From Gulosibacter hominis (GTDB lineage Bacteria; Actinomycetota; Actinomycetes; Actinomycetales; Microbacteriaceae), in contig NZ_CAJGWQ010000004.1 of NCBI RefSeq assembly GCF_904842695.1, positions 92,864 through 156,863 on the forward strand: 64,000 nucleotides of DNA. The letters are read 5' to 3'. Below the pieces are notes generated by a model that had not been told where the DNA came from, searched no databases, and saw only the letters and a list, made by a program, of their open reading frames with translations. Each line of letters opens with the position of its first letter. Position 1 is the first letter of the stretch. This document shows, one piece after another, positions 8,114 through 17,200 of this stretch. Both the position numbers and the translations under genes were made by a program.

Positions 8114-8740
8114 TCACTCAGACGGCCTCGTCACCGTCGGCTCCCGCCACGTCCGCGTCGGAAGCTCCGTATTCGCCACCGAAGCCAACGCCCAAAAATC
8201 ATCTACCGGCAAACAACCCGTGTACATACGAATGTACATTTGACTTCCCTCAATCGTCCCAGCGATCACGGTAATGCCATTCTCTGAATCAATCCACGCA
8301 AATTGATTCACCACTTTGCCGCTGCGCTGAGTTTCAGCAATCTTCTGCTTGAACTGCACATAACCACGCGACTCAAACACATCCCGCGCAGCCGCCAAAA
8401 TCGGCTCCACCGCAACCGGCTTCGCAAACCGCTCTTCATCTCGCGTAGAGATGAACTGCGCACCGCGCTCACCCTCACACTTTGACAGCGTGTATTGCTC
8501 CGGCTCCGGATCTTCCCAACCCACCGCGCCGTGGGCGACCAACTGCAGCTTGAACTCCCGAATCAATTCCCGAGACTCCGCCACAAACTCTTCACCAGAC
8601 ATCCGCTCCGCAAACGGCAACGAACCACTATTATCCGGAAACATCCGACCAGCATTCTCCGGCGAAGTGTTCACCACACAACCACTCAACAACACCACCA
8701 CAAATGACAACGCCAACCAGAACTTACCACCAGCACGCAT
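8114..8740 (-). CDS. Paralogous lipoprotein, copy 1, coupled to the hydrolase toxin (putative immunity protein)
   Basis: 208 residues; signal peptide MRAGGKFWLALSFVVVLLSG with lipid-attachment Cys21. The start ATG overlaps the hydrolase stop by one base (TAATG), with AGGAGA in the right place, so translation of the two is probably coupled. This is the arrangement expected for a toxin and its immunity protein, and a lipoprotein would suit a toxin acting outside the membrane. The two mature cysteines (SKCEG, TGCLP) are conserved in all four paralogues. No characterised family is recognised, so the function is inferred only. Confidence 0.82.
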   Translation of the reverse strand: MRAGGKFWLALSFVVVLLSGCVVNTSPENAGRMFPDNSGSLPFAERMSGEEFVAESRELIREFKLQLVAHGAVGWEDPEPEQYTLSKCEGERGAQFISTRDEERFAKPVAVEPILAAARDVFESRGYVQFKQKIAETQRSGKVVNQFAWIDSENGITVIAGTIEGSQMYIRMYTGCLPVDDFWALASVANTELPTRTWREPTVTRPSE

Positions 8741-10452
8741 TAGTCTTCTCCTGAGATCACACTGGCAAAATCGTCAATAATCGGATTAGAATCCGCACCA
8801 TCAATCGGCGTGAAATAGTCAGCATGCTCCTTCTCTCCGATAAATTTCGAGCCGTATGGCACACCTGGCGGCTGCGAGCCCCGGTTTGCGAGCTGATTAA
8901 CGTTGGCGTCATTCATTGGGTTATTTCCAAAGTTCCCGGTGGGATGTCCACCACCAATACCTCCAATACCGTCACCGGGAATCAGCGAGGCAAAGACCCG
9001 CCCCTGCTCAACATTGAGATCGCGCGCATCTTCAACCCCCATACCGGGCGACCCAAAGAAGACCACGTTGTCGACCGCTCCCACTTTCACAGTGGCGACA
9101 GCGACTCCGGTGTTTGTAGAGCCAAAGGAGTGCCCAGAGGCTGTCAAATAAAACTCAGCACCGTTGGCCTCACGCACCGAACGCAAGCCTTCGAGGAAAA
9201 TACTTGCACGCTCTCCTCCCGCCATGAAGGGCCGAGTGTCGGTCGCGCCGGCAATGGTTTGTGGCACGTCATAGTCCATCCAATAGATTCCGGCAGGGCT
9301 CGTTCCCTCTTTGCCGAGAGACTGCTTCAACACGAGTATCAACTCTGTAATTCCATCATGCAACCCGTCTCTTGCGTTAGTCAAAATTCCAGGCGTGTGC
9401 ACAACCACATTCTTTGCATGATCGACATCACCGACGCCAATAGCTACTTCGAGATTGTCATGCCGATAATCAAGCACGAGTAAAGAACGAGTCGGGTCTT
9501 CGAGAAGCGTATCATGCACGGCGAGCACGTCAGCATAGTAGGGATTTCTTCTTACCCACTCAGCTTTCGCAGTTTCCAGACTGGGCGGTTGCATCTCGTC
9601 ACCGTAAATGTGTCGAGTGGACTCATAGATTTCGCGCTGTTCCTCGTAGATCCTCTGCAGATCTTGATCATATTGCTGCAATTTAGGGTCGGCGAGCAGT
9701 TCATCCAGCACCATCCGATTGGCCCGGTCACGATCCACAGCTGGAATACCGTCGAGGCTTCCGTAGAGTTCTGGGTCGTGTTCAATGAGCGCGCGCCACT
9801 CGGTCTCGCTGAGTGCCGCCCACCAGACCGAAACCTCAGTCGGTGACCAATCAGCGAGCGGGGCCGCGGGCAAACCCGGAGCAAAATCGCTGCCTGGCCG
9901 GGTCAACGCAACGCTGTCACGCTCGAGCGCCGACAATCTCGAACAAAACTCGGTATCCACCTCATCCGCGAGTGCGCACGCTTCGGCAATCATTTGACGC
10001 AGCTGCTCAGCGTGCGCTTCATACGCTTTAATCAGTTCTTGAATTGCATTCACCGCTACACGCGATGGCGTACTCGTAACCTCAATCTGCAATTCGTCGT
10101 ATCTGGCTCCCATCTGCACGCTTCCGTCCGCACAAATCACCAGATCGTTGATTTCGGCAAACTGCCGGCATTCCAGTACCGCCGTCTCAACTTCCCACAC
10201 CCCGTCGGTTGCAGCCGCACAGGCCATCATGAGTTCCGATACCGCCGCGACAAAGTCATCGAGCTTAGCCTCATGCTGGAGCAGCCGCGATTTGAAAGCC
10301 TCCGCGGTAAACCCCGTTGATTCCATCCCAGTACGGATGGCGAAACAGTCATCCGAGCACGTGTCGAGTGCGTTACGAGCCGGGATACAAGTCTCGTCTG
10401 CTTGACCCAACGCCCCGTGTGTCCAATTAACTATCGTCTCCCAGTTCATCAC
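8740..10452 (-). CDS. DUF1023-type alpha/beta hydrolase with type VII-style N-terminal domain (candidate secreted toxin)
   Basis: 570 residues. The N-terminal ~180 are helical, begin MMNWETIVNW and contain CRQFAEINDLVICADGSVQM at 95-114, matching in position the N-terminus of the nuclease protein at 19618-21063. A WSPTEVSVWWAALSETEW segment (202-219) and LDGIPAVDRDRANR (233-246) are typical of DUF1023 proteins. The hydrolase domain (about 333-545) has nucleophile S442 in GHSFGS, then FGSPGMG; D494 (IPGD) and H543 (EHADYF) are likely triad members. No signal peptide. It lies 7 bases after a WXG100-like gene and overlaps lipoprotein copy 1. A secreted lipase/esterase toxin is my inference; the substrate is unknown. 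GTG 10452 or ATG 10449 may be the start. Confidence 0.85.
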   Translation of the reverse strand: MMNWETIVNWTHGALGQADETCIPARNALDTCSDDCFAIRTGMESTGFTAEAFKSRLLQHEAKLDDFVAAVSELMMACAAATDGVWEVETAVLECRQFAEINDLVICADGSVQMGARYDELQIEVTSTPSRVAVNAIQELIKAYEAHAEQLRQMIAEACALADEVDTEFCSRLSALERDSVALTRPGSDFAPGLPAAPLADWSPTEVSVWWAALSETEWRALIEHDPELYGSLDGIPAVDRDRANRMVLDELLADPKLQQYDQDLQRIYEEQREIYESTRHIYGDEMQPPSLETAKAEWVRRNPYYADVLAVHDTLLEDPTRSLLVLDYRHDNLEVAIGVGDVDHAKNVVVHTPGILTNARDGLHDGITELILVLKQSLGKEGTSPAGIYWMDYDVPQTIAGATDTRPFMAGGERASIFLEGLRSVREANGAEFYLTASGHSFGSTNTGVAVATVKVGAVDNVVFFGSPGMGVEDARDLNVEQGRVFASLIPGDGIGGIGGGHPTGNFGNNPMNDANVNQLANRGSQPPGVPYGSKFIGEKEHADYFTPIDGADSNPIIDDFASVISGED

Positions 10453-10459
10453 CCCTCCC

Positions 10460-10759
10460 CTACGGCATCAGCCGCCAAAGCGCTTCTCGATTGAGTTCGT
10501 CAACCGCAGCAAAATCGGCCTCACTCGCCCGCAGCGACTCTCCGTCTGCGCTCAATGCAGATTTGAACTCCTGGAGCTCTCGAGTCAACTTGTCGACCAC
10601 TGACGTCAGTTTTGACGCCGACTGCGATGCCGGCATCGAGTCTTGTGCATACGCCCCAGCTTCGTTCACACGCTGTGCAGCACCTAGCTCGGCGACCACC
10701 TCATCGAGTCGACCAGCTATTGCAGAAAACTCACCCGAGATGATCGCCAGCGACTGCAT
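10460..10759 (-). CDS. WXG100-like small helical protein, partner of the DUF1023 hydrolase
   Basis: 99 residues starting MQSLAIISGEFSAIAGRLD, all-helical in character, resembling the protein at 19283-19621 (LxIxxGE near the start, xxFxxALxxD and a SEADFAAVD end). No literal WXG motif. Such ~100-residue proteins form helical hairpins that accompany type VII secretion substrates. The ATG at 10759 is chosen because it fits the family length and follows a GGGGGG/GAGG element; an in-frame GTG at 10837 would add residues encoded by a 21-base tandem repeat. It is first of the six-gene unit and ends 7 bases before the hydrolase gene. Confidence 0.7.
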   Translation of the reverse strand: MQSLAIISGEFSAIAGRLDEVVAELGAAQRVNEAGAYAQDSMPASQSASKLTSVVDKLTRELQEFKSALSADGESLRASEADFAAVDELNREALWRLMP

Positions 10760-10769
10760 CCCCCCAGTT

Positions 10770-10811
10770 TCCTCACCTTTAAAGACCAAGTCCTCACCTT
10801 TGAAGACCAAG
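10770..10811 (-). repeat. 21-base tandem direct repeat before the WXG-like gene
   Basis: Two adjoining 21-base units differ at one position. On the minus strand each contains AAAGGTGAGGA, a ribosome-binding-like sequence, and the second ends just before the start codon. If the longer reading frame were used, it would encode LVFKGED twice. Confidence 0.8.
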
Positions 10812-10868
10812 CTGTTACCGGTCATCTTAACCGCCACATGCAGCCACTTCAGTCGGTCTCTGGAATGA

Positions 10869-10898
10869 GAAATGGCCCGCCGATTGACGGGCCATTTC
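10869..10898 (-). terminator. Terminator downstream of ndk
   Basis: Perfect 11-bp stem GAAATGGCCCG / CGGGCCATTTC with an 8-base loop, followed on the minus strand by TCATTCC. It lies about 40 bases after the ndk stop and separates the ndk operon from the accessory island. Confidence 0.7.
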
Positions 10899-10939
10899 TG
10901 CTGAAAAGACTGCTGAAACTCATTCAGTTTGCGCGAGCA

Positions 10940-11371
10940 CTATTCGGCAGGAAACCACAGCCCCAACTCACGCTCAGCCGAAAGCGTCGAGTCGCTCCCG
11001 TGCACGATGTTTTCAACCACCGCACTGCCCCAGTCACGGCCGAGATCGCCGCGGATAGTTCCGGGACGCGCAGTAGTCGGGTTCGTTTCGCCAGCGAGCG
11101 AGCGGAAGCCCTCGATCACACGGTTACCCTCAACGCGAATCGCGACCACCGGGCCCGACATCATGAACTCGACCAGCGGTGCAAAGAACGGCTTATCGAC
11201 GTGCTCCTCATAGTGTTCGGTGAGCAGTTCACGCGACGGGGTGAGCATCTTGAGGTCGGTGACGGTGTATCCCTTGCGCTCAATACGCCCGATCACCTCA
11301 CCGATCAGGTTCCGACGCACACCGTCGGGCTTCACCAAAACAAGGGTTGCTTCGGGGGCGGTCTGAGTCAT
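10940..11371 (-). CDS. ndk: Nucleoside diphosphate kinase
   Basis: Transfers the gamma phosphate from ATP to NDPs through a phosphohistidine. The 143-residue protein has the family's usual length and the active-site segment NIVHGSDS, with the catalytic His at about residue 122, plus KPDGVRR near the N-terminus and the GTIRGD loop. It follows folC and DUF4233 on the same strand, an order conserved in actinobacteria. A hairpin lies before it and a terminator after it. Confidence 0.98.
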   Translation of the reverse strand: MTQTAPEATLVLVKPDGVRRNLIGEVIGRIERKGYTVTDLKMLTPSRELLTEHYEEHVDKPFFAPLVEFMMSGPVVAIRVEGNRVIEGFRSLAGETNPTTARPGTIRGDLGRDWGSAVVENIVHGSDSTLSAERELGLWFPAE

Positions 11372-11397
11372 TCCAGCTCCTCAATACTCGTTATTTG

Positions 11398-11430
11398 TTG
11401 GTCACCACGCTACCGCGTCTCGGTAACCAA
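11398..11430 (-). terminator. Nested hairpin between DUF4233 gene and ndk
   Basis: TTGGTTACC pairs with GGTGACCAA (one G-T pair) and encloses a smaller stem ACGC-ggta-GCGT. No U run follows, so it may be an attenuator, a processing site or an mRNA stabiliser rather than a full terminator. Confidence 0.4.
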
Positions 11431-11438
11431 AGTTCATT

Positions 11439-11810
11439 TCATTCAGTCGCAGCCTGGTCCATCAACGCCCGGCGCCGTTCAGCGTCAGCGGCCGCTTTCA
11501 AACACCACAGCCAAAGCGCCGTAAAAATGCCGCCCACAACCCACATCGAGCCGTGCACAAATCCCAGCAGCATCAGCGCGATTTCGAGTCCCAGCAGAAA
11601 CCACTTCCCCCAGTGGCGCCGCAGCGTAACCACGGCCACAATCATCAGCACGATGTAACCGGCAGTGCCGCCCAGCGCCACCGCCGGCGGCAGTGCCTTG
11701 AGTCCGAACAGCGCCATGCCGGCACAGAACACCGACACCACCTGGAACGCAACCAGAATTGACCCCAGCTGCTCAATCAGTGATCGCGATCGACGCGGTC
11801 GCGCGCTCAT
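11439..11810 (-). CDS. DUF4233 family membrane protein
   Basis: 123 residues with about four hydrophobic segments (around 17-38, 42-63, 68-88, 91-107) and a basic N-terminus, the pattern of DUF4233 proteins coded between folC and ndk in actinobacteria. The start overlaps the folC stop (ATGA), so translation is probably coupled. The function of the family is not known. The assignment rests on topology, size and position. Confidence 0.8.
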   Translation of the reverse strand: MSARPRRSRSLIEQLGSILVAFQVVSVFCAGMALFGLKALPPAVALGGTAGYIVLMIVAVVTLRRHWGKWFLLGLEIALMLLGFVHGSMWVVGGIFTALWLWCLKAAADAERRRALMDQAATE

Positions 11811-13516
11811 GCCTCACCTTCCTCATCAGTGGCGGTCGGCCCCACAACGAGCGGCGCTTCTCCCGCCGCGGCAGCCCGCCAGCCCTCACGCTGGGCAATT
11901 GCCACCGCATCCCCAATCAACGTAATCGAACCGGTAATCAACACCCCGCTCGATGCGTCGACGCCAAGCTCGGCGGCCAGCTGCCGGGCAGTATCAAATG
12001 CGTCAACATCACGTTCAATAACTGTCAGCTGTTTGCGGTCGGCAACCTCATCACCCAGCACCTCCCGCACCTGCTCCCCCAGCTGCCAAGCGTCGATCGC
12101 CCGCGGCGAATCCGATTGGGTCACGATGATGCGCGTAGCAACGTCGGCCAGCGGCGGCACGATCCCCGCCACATCCTTGTCGGCCAGCACGCCGAGCACC
12201 AGCACGAGCTCGTCAAACGAAAACACCTCGCGCATCGCTTCGGCGAGATGCTCGGCAGCATGCGGGTTGTGGCAGGCATCCACCACCACACTCGGCTCGG
12301 TGCCGATCAGCTCGAGCCGCCCTGGCGAGCGTGCCTCCAGCAGCCCCTCGGCAAGTGCATCCTCGTCGAGTTCACGGTCGAGCAGCTGCTCCACCGCGGC
12401 CATTGCCAGCGCCACATTGTCGGCCTGATAGCTACCGAGCAAGCGCACCGCCTGCGGTGCATACTCGGCGCGAGTGCCGCGCACCGCCACATACCGACCG
12501 CCCACCGCAGGTTTATCGCTCAACACCGCGAAATCTTCGGTGGCAAATTTCACCGGCACCTGCAGCATTTCAGCCGCCCGCCGCAGCTCGGCAGCAGCGT
12601 CCTCGGGCTGCGCCGCCGAAACCACGGTCGAACCCGGTTTGATAATTCCGGCTTTCGTGCGCGCAATCTCGGCGATAGTGTCGCCGAGGCGGCCGCGGTG
12701 GTCGAGCGAGATCGGTGCAAACACCGCCACATCCGCATCGGCGACGTTGGTTGAATCCCATTCGCCGCCCATCCCCACCTCGACGATGCCAACGTCGATC
12801 GTGGCGTCGGTAAAGCACGCATAGGCCAGCACCGTGAGCGCCTCAAAAAACGTCAACGCGGGTTTATCAGCGCGCTCAAGCTCGGCATCAACCAGCCCAA
12901 TAATGGGTTCAATATCGCGCCAAACGGTCGCCAGCTGCTCATCGCTGACCGGCTCACCGTTGATGCAGATGCGCTCGTTGATGCGCACCAGGTGCGGGCT
13001 CGTCAACAATCCCGTGCGTAGGCCGTGCGCCCGTACGAGCGCCTCGGTGATACGCGCGGTGGATGATTTGCCATTGGTGCCGGTGATGTGAACCATCGCC
13101 CAACCCTCGTGCACATCACCCAGCAGCTCGCAGGCACGACGAGTGGCGTCCAACCGCGGCTCGGGCTGCGCCTCACCGGTGCGCGCCAAAAGTTCGTCGT
13201 ACACCCGCTCGGCCTCAGCCGCCCAGTCGGTTTCGTCGCGCAAACGCCGCTGCGCGAGTTCCCGCTCGCTCAGCTCATCATCGGGAAGTTCGTCATCTTC
13301 TAAATCGAGATCGCGCAGTTCCGCATCCAATTCGAGATCGTCGAACGGGGTGCCGCCGAGCAGCCGAGCTAGCTCATCGGCATCGACATCTGGCTCGGCA
13401 ACCGCTTCGGGCTGCGCCGCCGGGTCGCGGCGAAAACTGGCGCCGTCGTGCTTATCGCCTAGCCCACCGGGGCGGCCATATTCGCGGCCGGGCTCATTGC
13501 GCTCCGATTCGCTCAC
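11807..13516 (-). CDS. folC: Bifunctional folylpolyglutamate/dihydrofolate synthase with an acidic N-terminal extension
   Basis: Adds glutamate to folates (and to dihydropteroate) using ATP. The Mur-ligase fold starts near residue 100 ([11 protein letters not shown]), with the P-loop [10 protein letters not shown] at about 143-152, [12 protein letters not shown] and the DACHNPHA substrate segment. The 569 residues exceed the usual 430-480 because of a strongly acidic, low-complexity extension of about 95 residues. The GTG start at 13516 overlaps the ileS stop (GTGA). No strong internal start before the core was seen, so the extension is probably translated. It forms an operon with ileS, DUF4233 and ndk. 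Confidence 0.94.
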   Translation of the reverse strand: MSESERNEPGREYGRPGGLGDKHDGASFRRDPAAQPEAVAEPDVDADELARLLGGTPFDDLELDAELRDLDLEDDELPDDELSERELAQRRLRDETDWAAEAERVYDELLARTGEAQPEPRLDATRRACELLGDVHEGWAMVHITGTNGKSSTARITEALVRAHGLRTGLLTSPHLVRINERICINGEPVSDEQLATVWRDIEPIIGLVDAELERADKPALTFFEALTVLAYACFTDATIDVGIVEVGMGGEWDSTNVADADVAVFAPISLDHRGRLGDTIAEIARTKAGIIKPGSTVVSAAQPEDAAAELRRAAEMLQVPVKFATEDFAVLSDKPAVGGRYVAVRGTRAEYAPQAVRLLGSYQADNVALAMAAVEQLLDRELDEDALAEGLLEARSPGRLELIGTEPSVVVDACHNPHAAEHLAEAMREVFSFDELVLVLGVLADKDVAGIVPPLADVATRIIVTQSDSPRAIDAWQLGEQVREVLGDEVADRKQLTVIERDVDAFDTARQLAAELGVDASSGVLITGSITLIGDAVAIAQREGWRAAAAGEAPLVVGPTATDEEGEA

Positions 13517-16500
13517 GCGCTCACCTTCTCGACTTCGACTTCAAGCGCTCCATAACTGTGCGGGATGCGGGCACGATCAGCTTCGGGTGCCAGGCCGCCA
13601 CTGATTTGGATTTCGAGGGCGAGCGTTTCACCCGCGATCAGTTCGCGGCACGATTCCATTGCGGCAACCGCGGCATCGTCACTGCGCAGGGTGAGCCGGA
13701 TGCGGTCGCTCACCTCAAGACCGGCAGCCTTACGCGCATCCTGCACGGCACGGATCACATCGCGCGCGATGCCCTCGGCGGCAAGTTCGGCAGTCACTTC
13801 GCTGTCGAGCACCAGAATTGAGCCGTCATCGAGCAGCCCCAGCAGCTTGCCCTCAAACTCGTCGGCAATTTCGAGCCGCAGCTCGTACTCGCCCGCCTCG
13901 AGCTCGATACCGCCCGAGGTAACCACCCCGTCGGTCACGCTCCAATCGCCCGATTTCGAGCCCTTAATCGCCTGCTGCACCTGCTTGCCCAGGCGCGGGC
14001 CAGCCGCACGGGCATTCACCTGCAGCACCTGCGAGACACCGTATTCGGCAGCGGCTTCATCGGTGCGGGTGCGGAAATCAACCGAGCGCACGTTGAGCTC
14101 ATCCGCCACAATCGGGGCAAACCGCGAAAGTTCCTCGGCGCGGGTCGATAGCACTGTGAGTTGCTGCAGCGGCAGCCGCACTCGCAGCTGATGCTGTTTG
14201 CGCAGCGCCAGCCCGCCCGAAACCACGTCGCGCACCGCGTCCATCGCTGCAACCAGCTCGGTATCGGCAGTAAATTCGTCCGCATCCGGCCAATCGGTCA
14301 GATGCACCGAACGGCCACCGGTGAGGCCACGCCACACAACCTCGGTGGTAAACGGTGCCAGCGGCGCAGCGACTCGGCACAGTGTTTCGAGCACGGTGAA
14401 AAGCGTGTCGAACGCGGCAGTGTCATCGCCGGCCCCAGCCCAGAAACGGTCACGCGAGCGGCGCACATACCAATTGGTGAGCACATCCGCGAAATCACGC
14501 AGCCGCGCCGTAGCATTCGACGCATCCAGCGCCTCTAGGTCGCGCTCCACACCCGCCACGAGCTCGCGCAGCTTCGCGAGAATGTAGCGGTCGAGCACAT
14601 CGGCCGAGTCGACCCGACGCTGGGCACGGTAGCCCTGCTTGTCTGGCCCAAAAGCGCTATTGGCGTAGGTGGTGAAAAAATAGTAGGTCGACCACAGCGG
14701 CAACAAGAACTGGCGCGTGGCTTCACGGATGCCCTCTTCGGTGACGCTGAGGTTACCGCCCCGCAGCACCGGGCTCGACAGCAAAAACCAGCGCATCGCA
14801 TCCGAACCGTCACGGTCGAACACCTCGTTCACGTTCGGATAGTTGCGCAGCGACTTCGACATCTTCGCACCGTCAGAGCCGAGCACGATCCCGTGCGAAA
14901 TCACGCGCTTGAACGCCGGGCGGTGGAAAAGCGCGGTCGACAGCACGTGCATCACATAGAACCAGCCACGGGTTTGACCGATGTATTCAACAATGAAGTC
15001 GGCCGGCGAGTGTTCCCCAAACCACTGCTCGTTTTCAAACGGATAGTGGAACTGCGCGAACGGCATCGAACCCGAATCGAACCACACATCGAGCACATCG
15101 GGGATGCGGCGCATCATCGACTTACCCGTGGGGTCGTCGGGGTTCGGGCGCACCAGCTCGTCAATCGCCGGGCGGTGCAGGTCGGTGGGGCGCACCCCGA
15201 AGTCGCGTTCGAGCTCGTCGAGCGAACCGTAGACGTCAACGCGCGGATAGTTGGGGTCGTCCGACTTCCACACCGGGATCGGCGAACCCCAGTAGCGGTT
15301 ACGCGAAATTGACCAGTCGCGCGCCCCGGCCACCCACTTACCGAACTGGCCGTGTTTGACGTTATCGGGCACCCACTCGATCTGCTCGTTCAACTCGAGC
15401 ATCTCGTCACGGAAATCGGTTACGCGCACGAACCAGCTCGAAACCGCCTTATAAATGAGCGGCTGCTTGCAGCGCCAGCAGTGGGGGTAGGAGTGCACAT
15501 ACGACTTTTGCTGCAAAAGTCGCCGCTCAGCTTTCAGCTGCTGGATGAGCGGCCGGTTGGCTTCGAACACCTGCTGCCCGGCAACCGGGGTGATGATGTC
15601 GAGGAAGCGGCCGCCCGCATCCACCGACAGGATCGTCGGGATACCCGCCGCGTCACAGGCCACCTTGTCGTCCTCACCGTAGGCCGGTGCCTGGTGTACC
15701 ACACCGGTGCCGTCGGTGGTGGTGACATAGTCGGCCACCAAAATCTGGAAGGCGTTTTCGGTGCCGTATTTTTCGGTGTCGGTGAAGTAGTCCCACAGCG
15801 GCTGATAGCGCATCCCGCCCAGTTCGGCGCCGCTGACGGTGCGCACGATTGCTTCGCGCGCATCAGCTTCGCTTTCGTAGCCGAGTTCTTTTGCGTATGC
15901 GCCGATACCGGCCTCGGCAAGCAAATACTGGGCTTCACCGGCAGCGGCTCCGTCACTTGCACCGGTGGGTCCGGCTGGCAGCACGGCATAACTGACCTCG
16001 GGACCCACCGCGAGCGCCAGGTTCGTTGGCAGCGTCCACGGCGTGGTCGTCCAGGCGAGTGCCCGCACACCTTCAAGGCCGGCGGCGGATGCACTATCTC
16101 CCGTCAGCGGGAAGGTAACGGTAACGGTGTTGTCCTGCCGGTCTTGATAGACGTCATCGTCCATCCGCAGTTCGTGGTTCGACAGCGGAGTTTCGTCTTT
16201 CCAGCAGTATGGCAGCACCCGGAAGCCTTCGTAGGCCAGGCCCTGATCGTAGAGCTGTTTGAATGCCCAGATCACCGACTCCATGTAGGTGATGTCGAGT
16301 GTCTTGTAGCCGCCCTCGAAGTCGACCCAGCGGCCCTGGCGTTCGACGTAGTCTTGCCACTCTTGGGTGTAGCGCAGCACCGAGTCGCGGGCGGCGGCGT
16401 TGAATGCGCCCACGCCCATCTGCTCAATCTCGTCTTTGGTGGTGATGTCGAGTTGCTTCATCGCCTCGAGCTCGGCGGGCAGACCGTGTGTGTCCCAGCC

Positions 16501-16806
16501 GAACACCCGCGGCACCTGGCAGCCCCGCATCGTGAAGTAGCGCGGGAAGACGTCTTTGGCGTAGCCGGTGAGCAGGTGGCCGTAGTGTGGCAGCCCGTTC
16601 GCGAACGGCGGGCCGTCGTAGAACACCCACTCGGGCGCGCCGGCGCGCTGGTCAATGGATGCGGCGAAGGTCTGGTCTTCGCGCCAAAATTCGAGCACGC
16701 GCTCTTCGAGTTCGGGGAACCGCACCGATGGGGTTACGGGCATCGCGCCCGGACCAAATGAGTTGGCGGGATAGACGGCGCGGTTGCGCTCAGCCGAGTC
16801 GGTCAT
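13513..16806 (-). CDS. ileS: Isoleucyl-tRNA synthetase
   Basis: Class I synthetase charging tRNA-Ile. The 1097-residue protein is of the long eukaryote-like/actinobacterial type. It has the HIGH-type motif [13 protein letters not shown] (about 70-82), the editing domain in the 200-420 range, a CWRC pair (HCWRCKQPL), the [11 protein letters not shown] anticodon-binding region and the KMSKS motif ([12 protein letters not shown], about 645). The ATG at 16806 follows AGGAG within a T-box leader. ileS, folC, DUF4233 and ndk overlap or nearly touch, so uncharged tRNA-Ile may influence the whole operon. Confidence 0.97.
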   Translation of the reverse strand: MTDSAERNRAVYPANSFGPGAMPVTPSVRFPELEERVLEFWREDQTFAASIDQRAGAPEWVFYDGPPFANGLPHYGHLLTGYAKDVFPRYFTMRGCQVPRVFGWDTHGLPAELEAMKQLDITTKDEIEQMGVGAFNAAARDSVLRYTQEWQDYVERQGRWVDFEGGYKTLDITYMESVIWAFKQLYDQGLAYEGFRVLPYCWKDETPLSNHELRMDDDVYQDRQDNTVTVTFPLTGDSASAAGLEGVRALAWTTTPWTLPTNLALAVGPEVSYAVLPAGPTGASDGAAAGEAQYLLAEAGIGAYAKELGYESEADAREAIVRTVSGAELGGMRYQPLWDYFTDTEKYGTENAFQILVADYVTTTDGTGVVHQAPAYGEDDKVACDAAGIPTILSVDAGGRFLDIITPVAGQQVFEANRPLIQQLKAERRLLQQKSYVHSYPHCWRCKQPLIYKAVSSWFVRVTDFRDEMLELNEQIEWVPDNVKHGQFGKWVAGARDWSISRNRYWGSPIPVWKSDDPNYPRVDVYGSLDELERDFGVRPTDLHRPAIDELVRPNPDDPTGKSMMRRIPDVLDVWFDSGSMPFAQFHYPFENEQWFGEHSPADFIVEYIGQTRGWFYVMHVLSTALFHRPAFKRVISHGIVLGSDGAKMSKSLRNYPNVNEVFDRDGSDAMRWFLLSSPVLRGGNLSVTEEGIREATRQFLLPLWSTYYFFTTYANSAFGPDKQGYRAQRRVDSADVLDRYILAKLRELVAGVERDLEALDASNATARLRDFADVLTNWYVRRSRDRFWAGAGDDTAAFDTLFTVLETLCRVAAPLAPFTTEVVWRGLTGGRSVHLTDWPDADEFTADTELVAAMDAVRDVVSGGLALRKQHQLRVRLPLQQLTVLSTRAEELSRFAPIVADELNVRSVDFRTRTDEAAAEYGVSQVLQVNARAAGPRLGKQVQQAIKGSKSGDWSVTDGVVTSGGIELEAGEYELRLEIADEFEGKLLGLLDDGSILVLDSEVTAELAAEGIARDVIRAVQDARKAAGLEVSDRIRLTLRSDDAAVAAMESCRELIAGETLALEIQISGGLAPEADRARIPHSYGALEVEVEKVSA

Positions 16807-16810
16807 GAGT

Positions 16811-17002
16811 GGTGGTCTCCTGAAACAGTGGGGTGCTGGCTGGTTCAGGGACGCTTTCGCGCGGTACCACCCCGATTGCGACGCTACTGCATCACCGCTC
16901 GTTCGTTGGCTGTAACGGGCCAGACCCGTTCGGTTCTACTTGGCACACCGATTGGCACGCTGTTCTTCCGAAGACTCCCCGTTGATAGCGGATCATCGTC
17001 AA
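16811..17002 (-). promoter_or_regulatory. T-box riboswitch upstream of ileS (tRNA-Ile sensing, probably translational)
   Basis: The minus strand carries the T-box core GGGGTGGTACCGCG (around 16863-16876). Further upstream, a short stem (TTGA ... TCAA, 16981-17002) holds an ATC triplet that would be the isoleucine specifier, as in the ultrashort Stem I of actinobacterial ileS T-boxes. A hairpin AACGGG-tctgg-CCCGTT follows. There is no terminator before ileS; ACCACC just after the AGGAG site is complementary to GGTGGT of the T-box, fitting sequestration of the ribosome-binding site. A TAGACT -10 element lies at 17011-17016, with no clear -35. Confidence 0.85.
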
Positions 17003-17200
17003 TAGCACCGAGTCTACTGGATTTCGCACAGTTCGCACGCGCGAGTTGTTGTGCCCGAGCTGCAATTAAATGGCGTTCGGATGATTCGTATCAGTGGGCG
17101 TGGGATACTGAAGAGAACGCCATGCGCGTCCTGACCCAACGCGCAGGAAACGGCCCCGAACGGTCGCACCACCGTCCGACGAAGGAGAAGGCAGACCAGC

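Larger units (their letters stand above)
6152..8740 (-). repeat. Tandem lipoprotein gene array, four copies plus a remnant
   Basis: Four ~0.63-kb direct repeats. Copies 1, 2 and 4 share a run of about 110 bases essentially without change around 8553-8663, 7899-8010 and 6611-6722. Inter-gene spacers are also copied. Base composition is lower in G+C than the neighbours: 31/60 in 8581-8640 against 38/60 in rne at 4261-4320. This indicates recent duplication, and possibly transfer from outside. Confidence 0.85.

Noticed and set aside
6172..8740. Lipoprotein array as an insertion sequence or assembly duplication
   Set aside because: No transposase or terminal inverted repeats; the copies differ at many positions, so it is a real gene family and not an assembly artefact.
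10760..10837. Upstream GTG as the start of the WXG-like protein
   Set aside because: It would make the 21-base repeat coding and exceed the usual ~100 residues; the ATG at 10759 has a better site and aligns with the paralogue.
15352..16761. 469-codon plus-strand frame opposite ileS
   Set aside because: It shadows the catalytic and editing region of ileS; composition is His/Arg/Val-rich with no recognisable domain.
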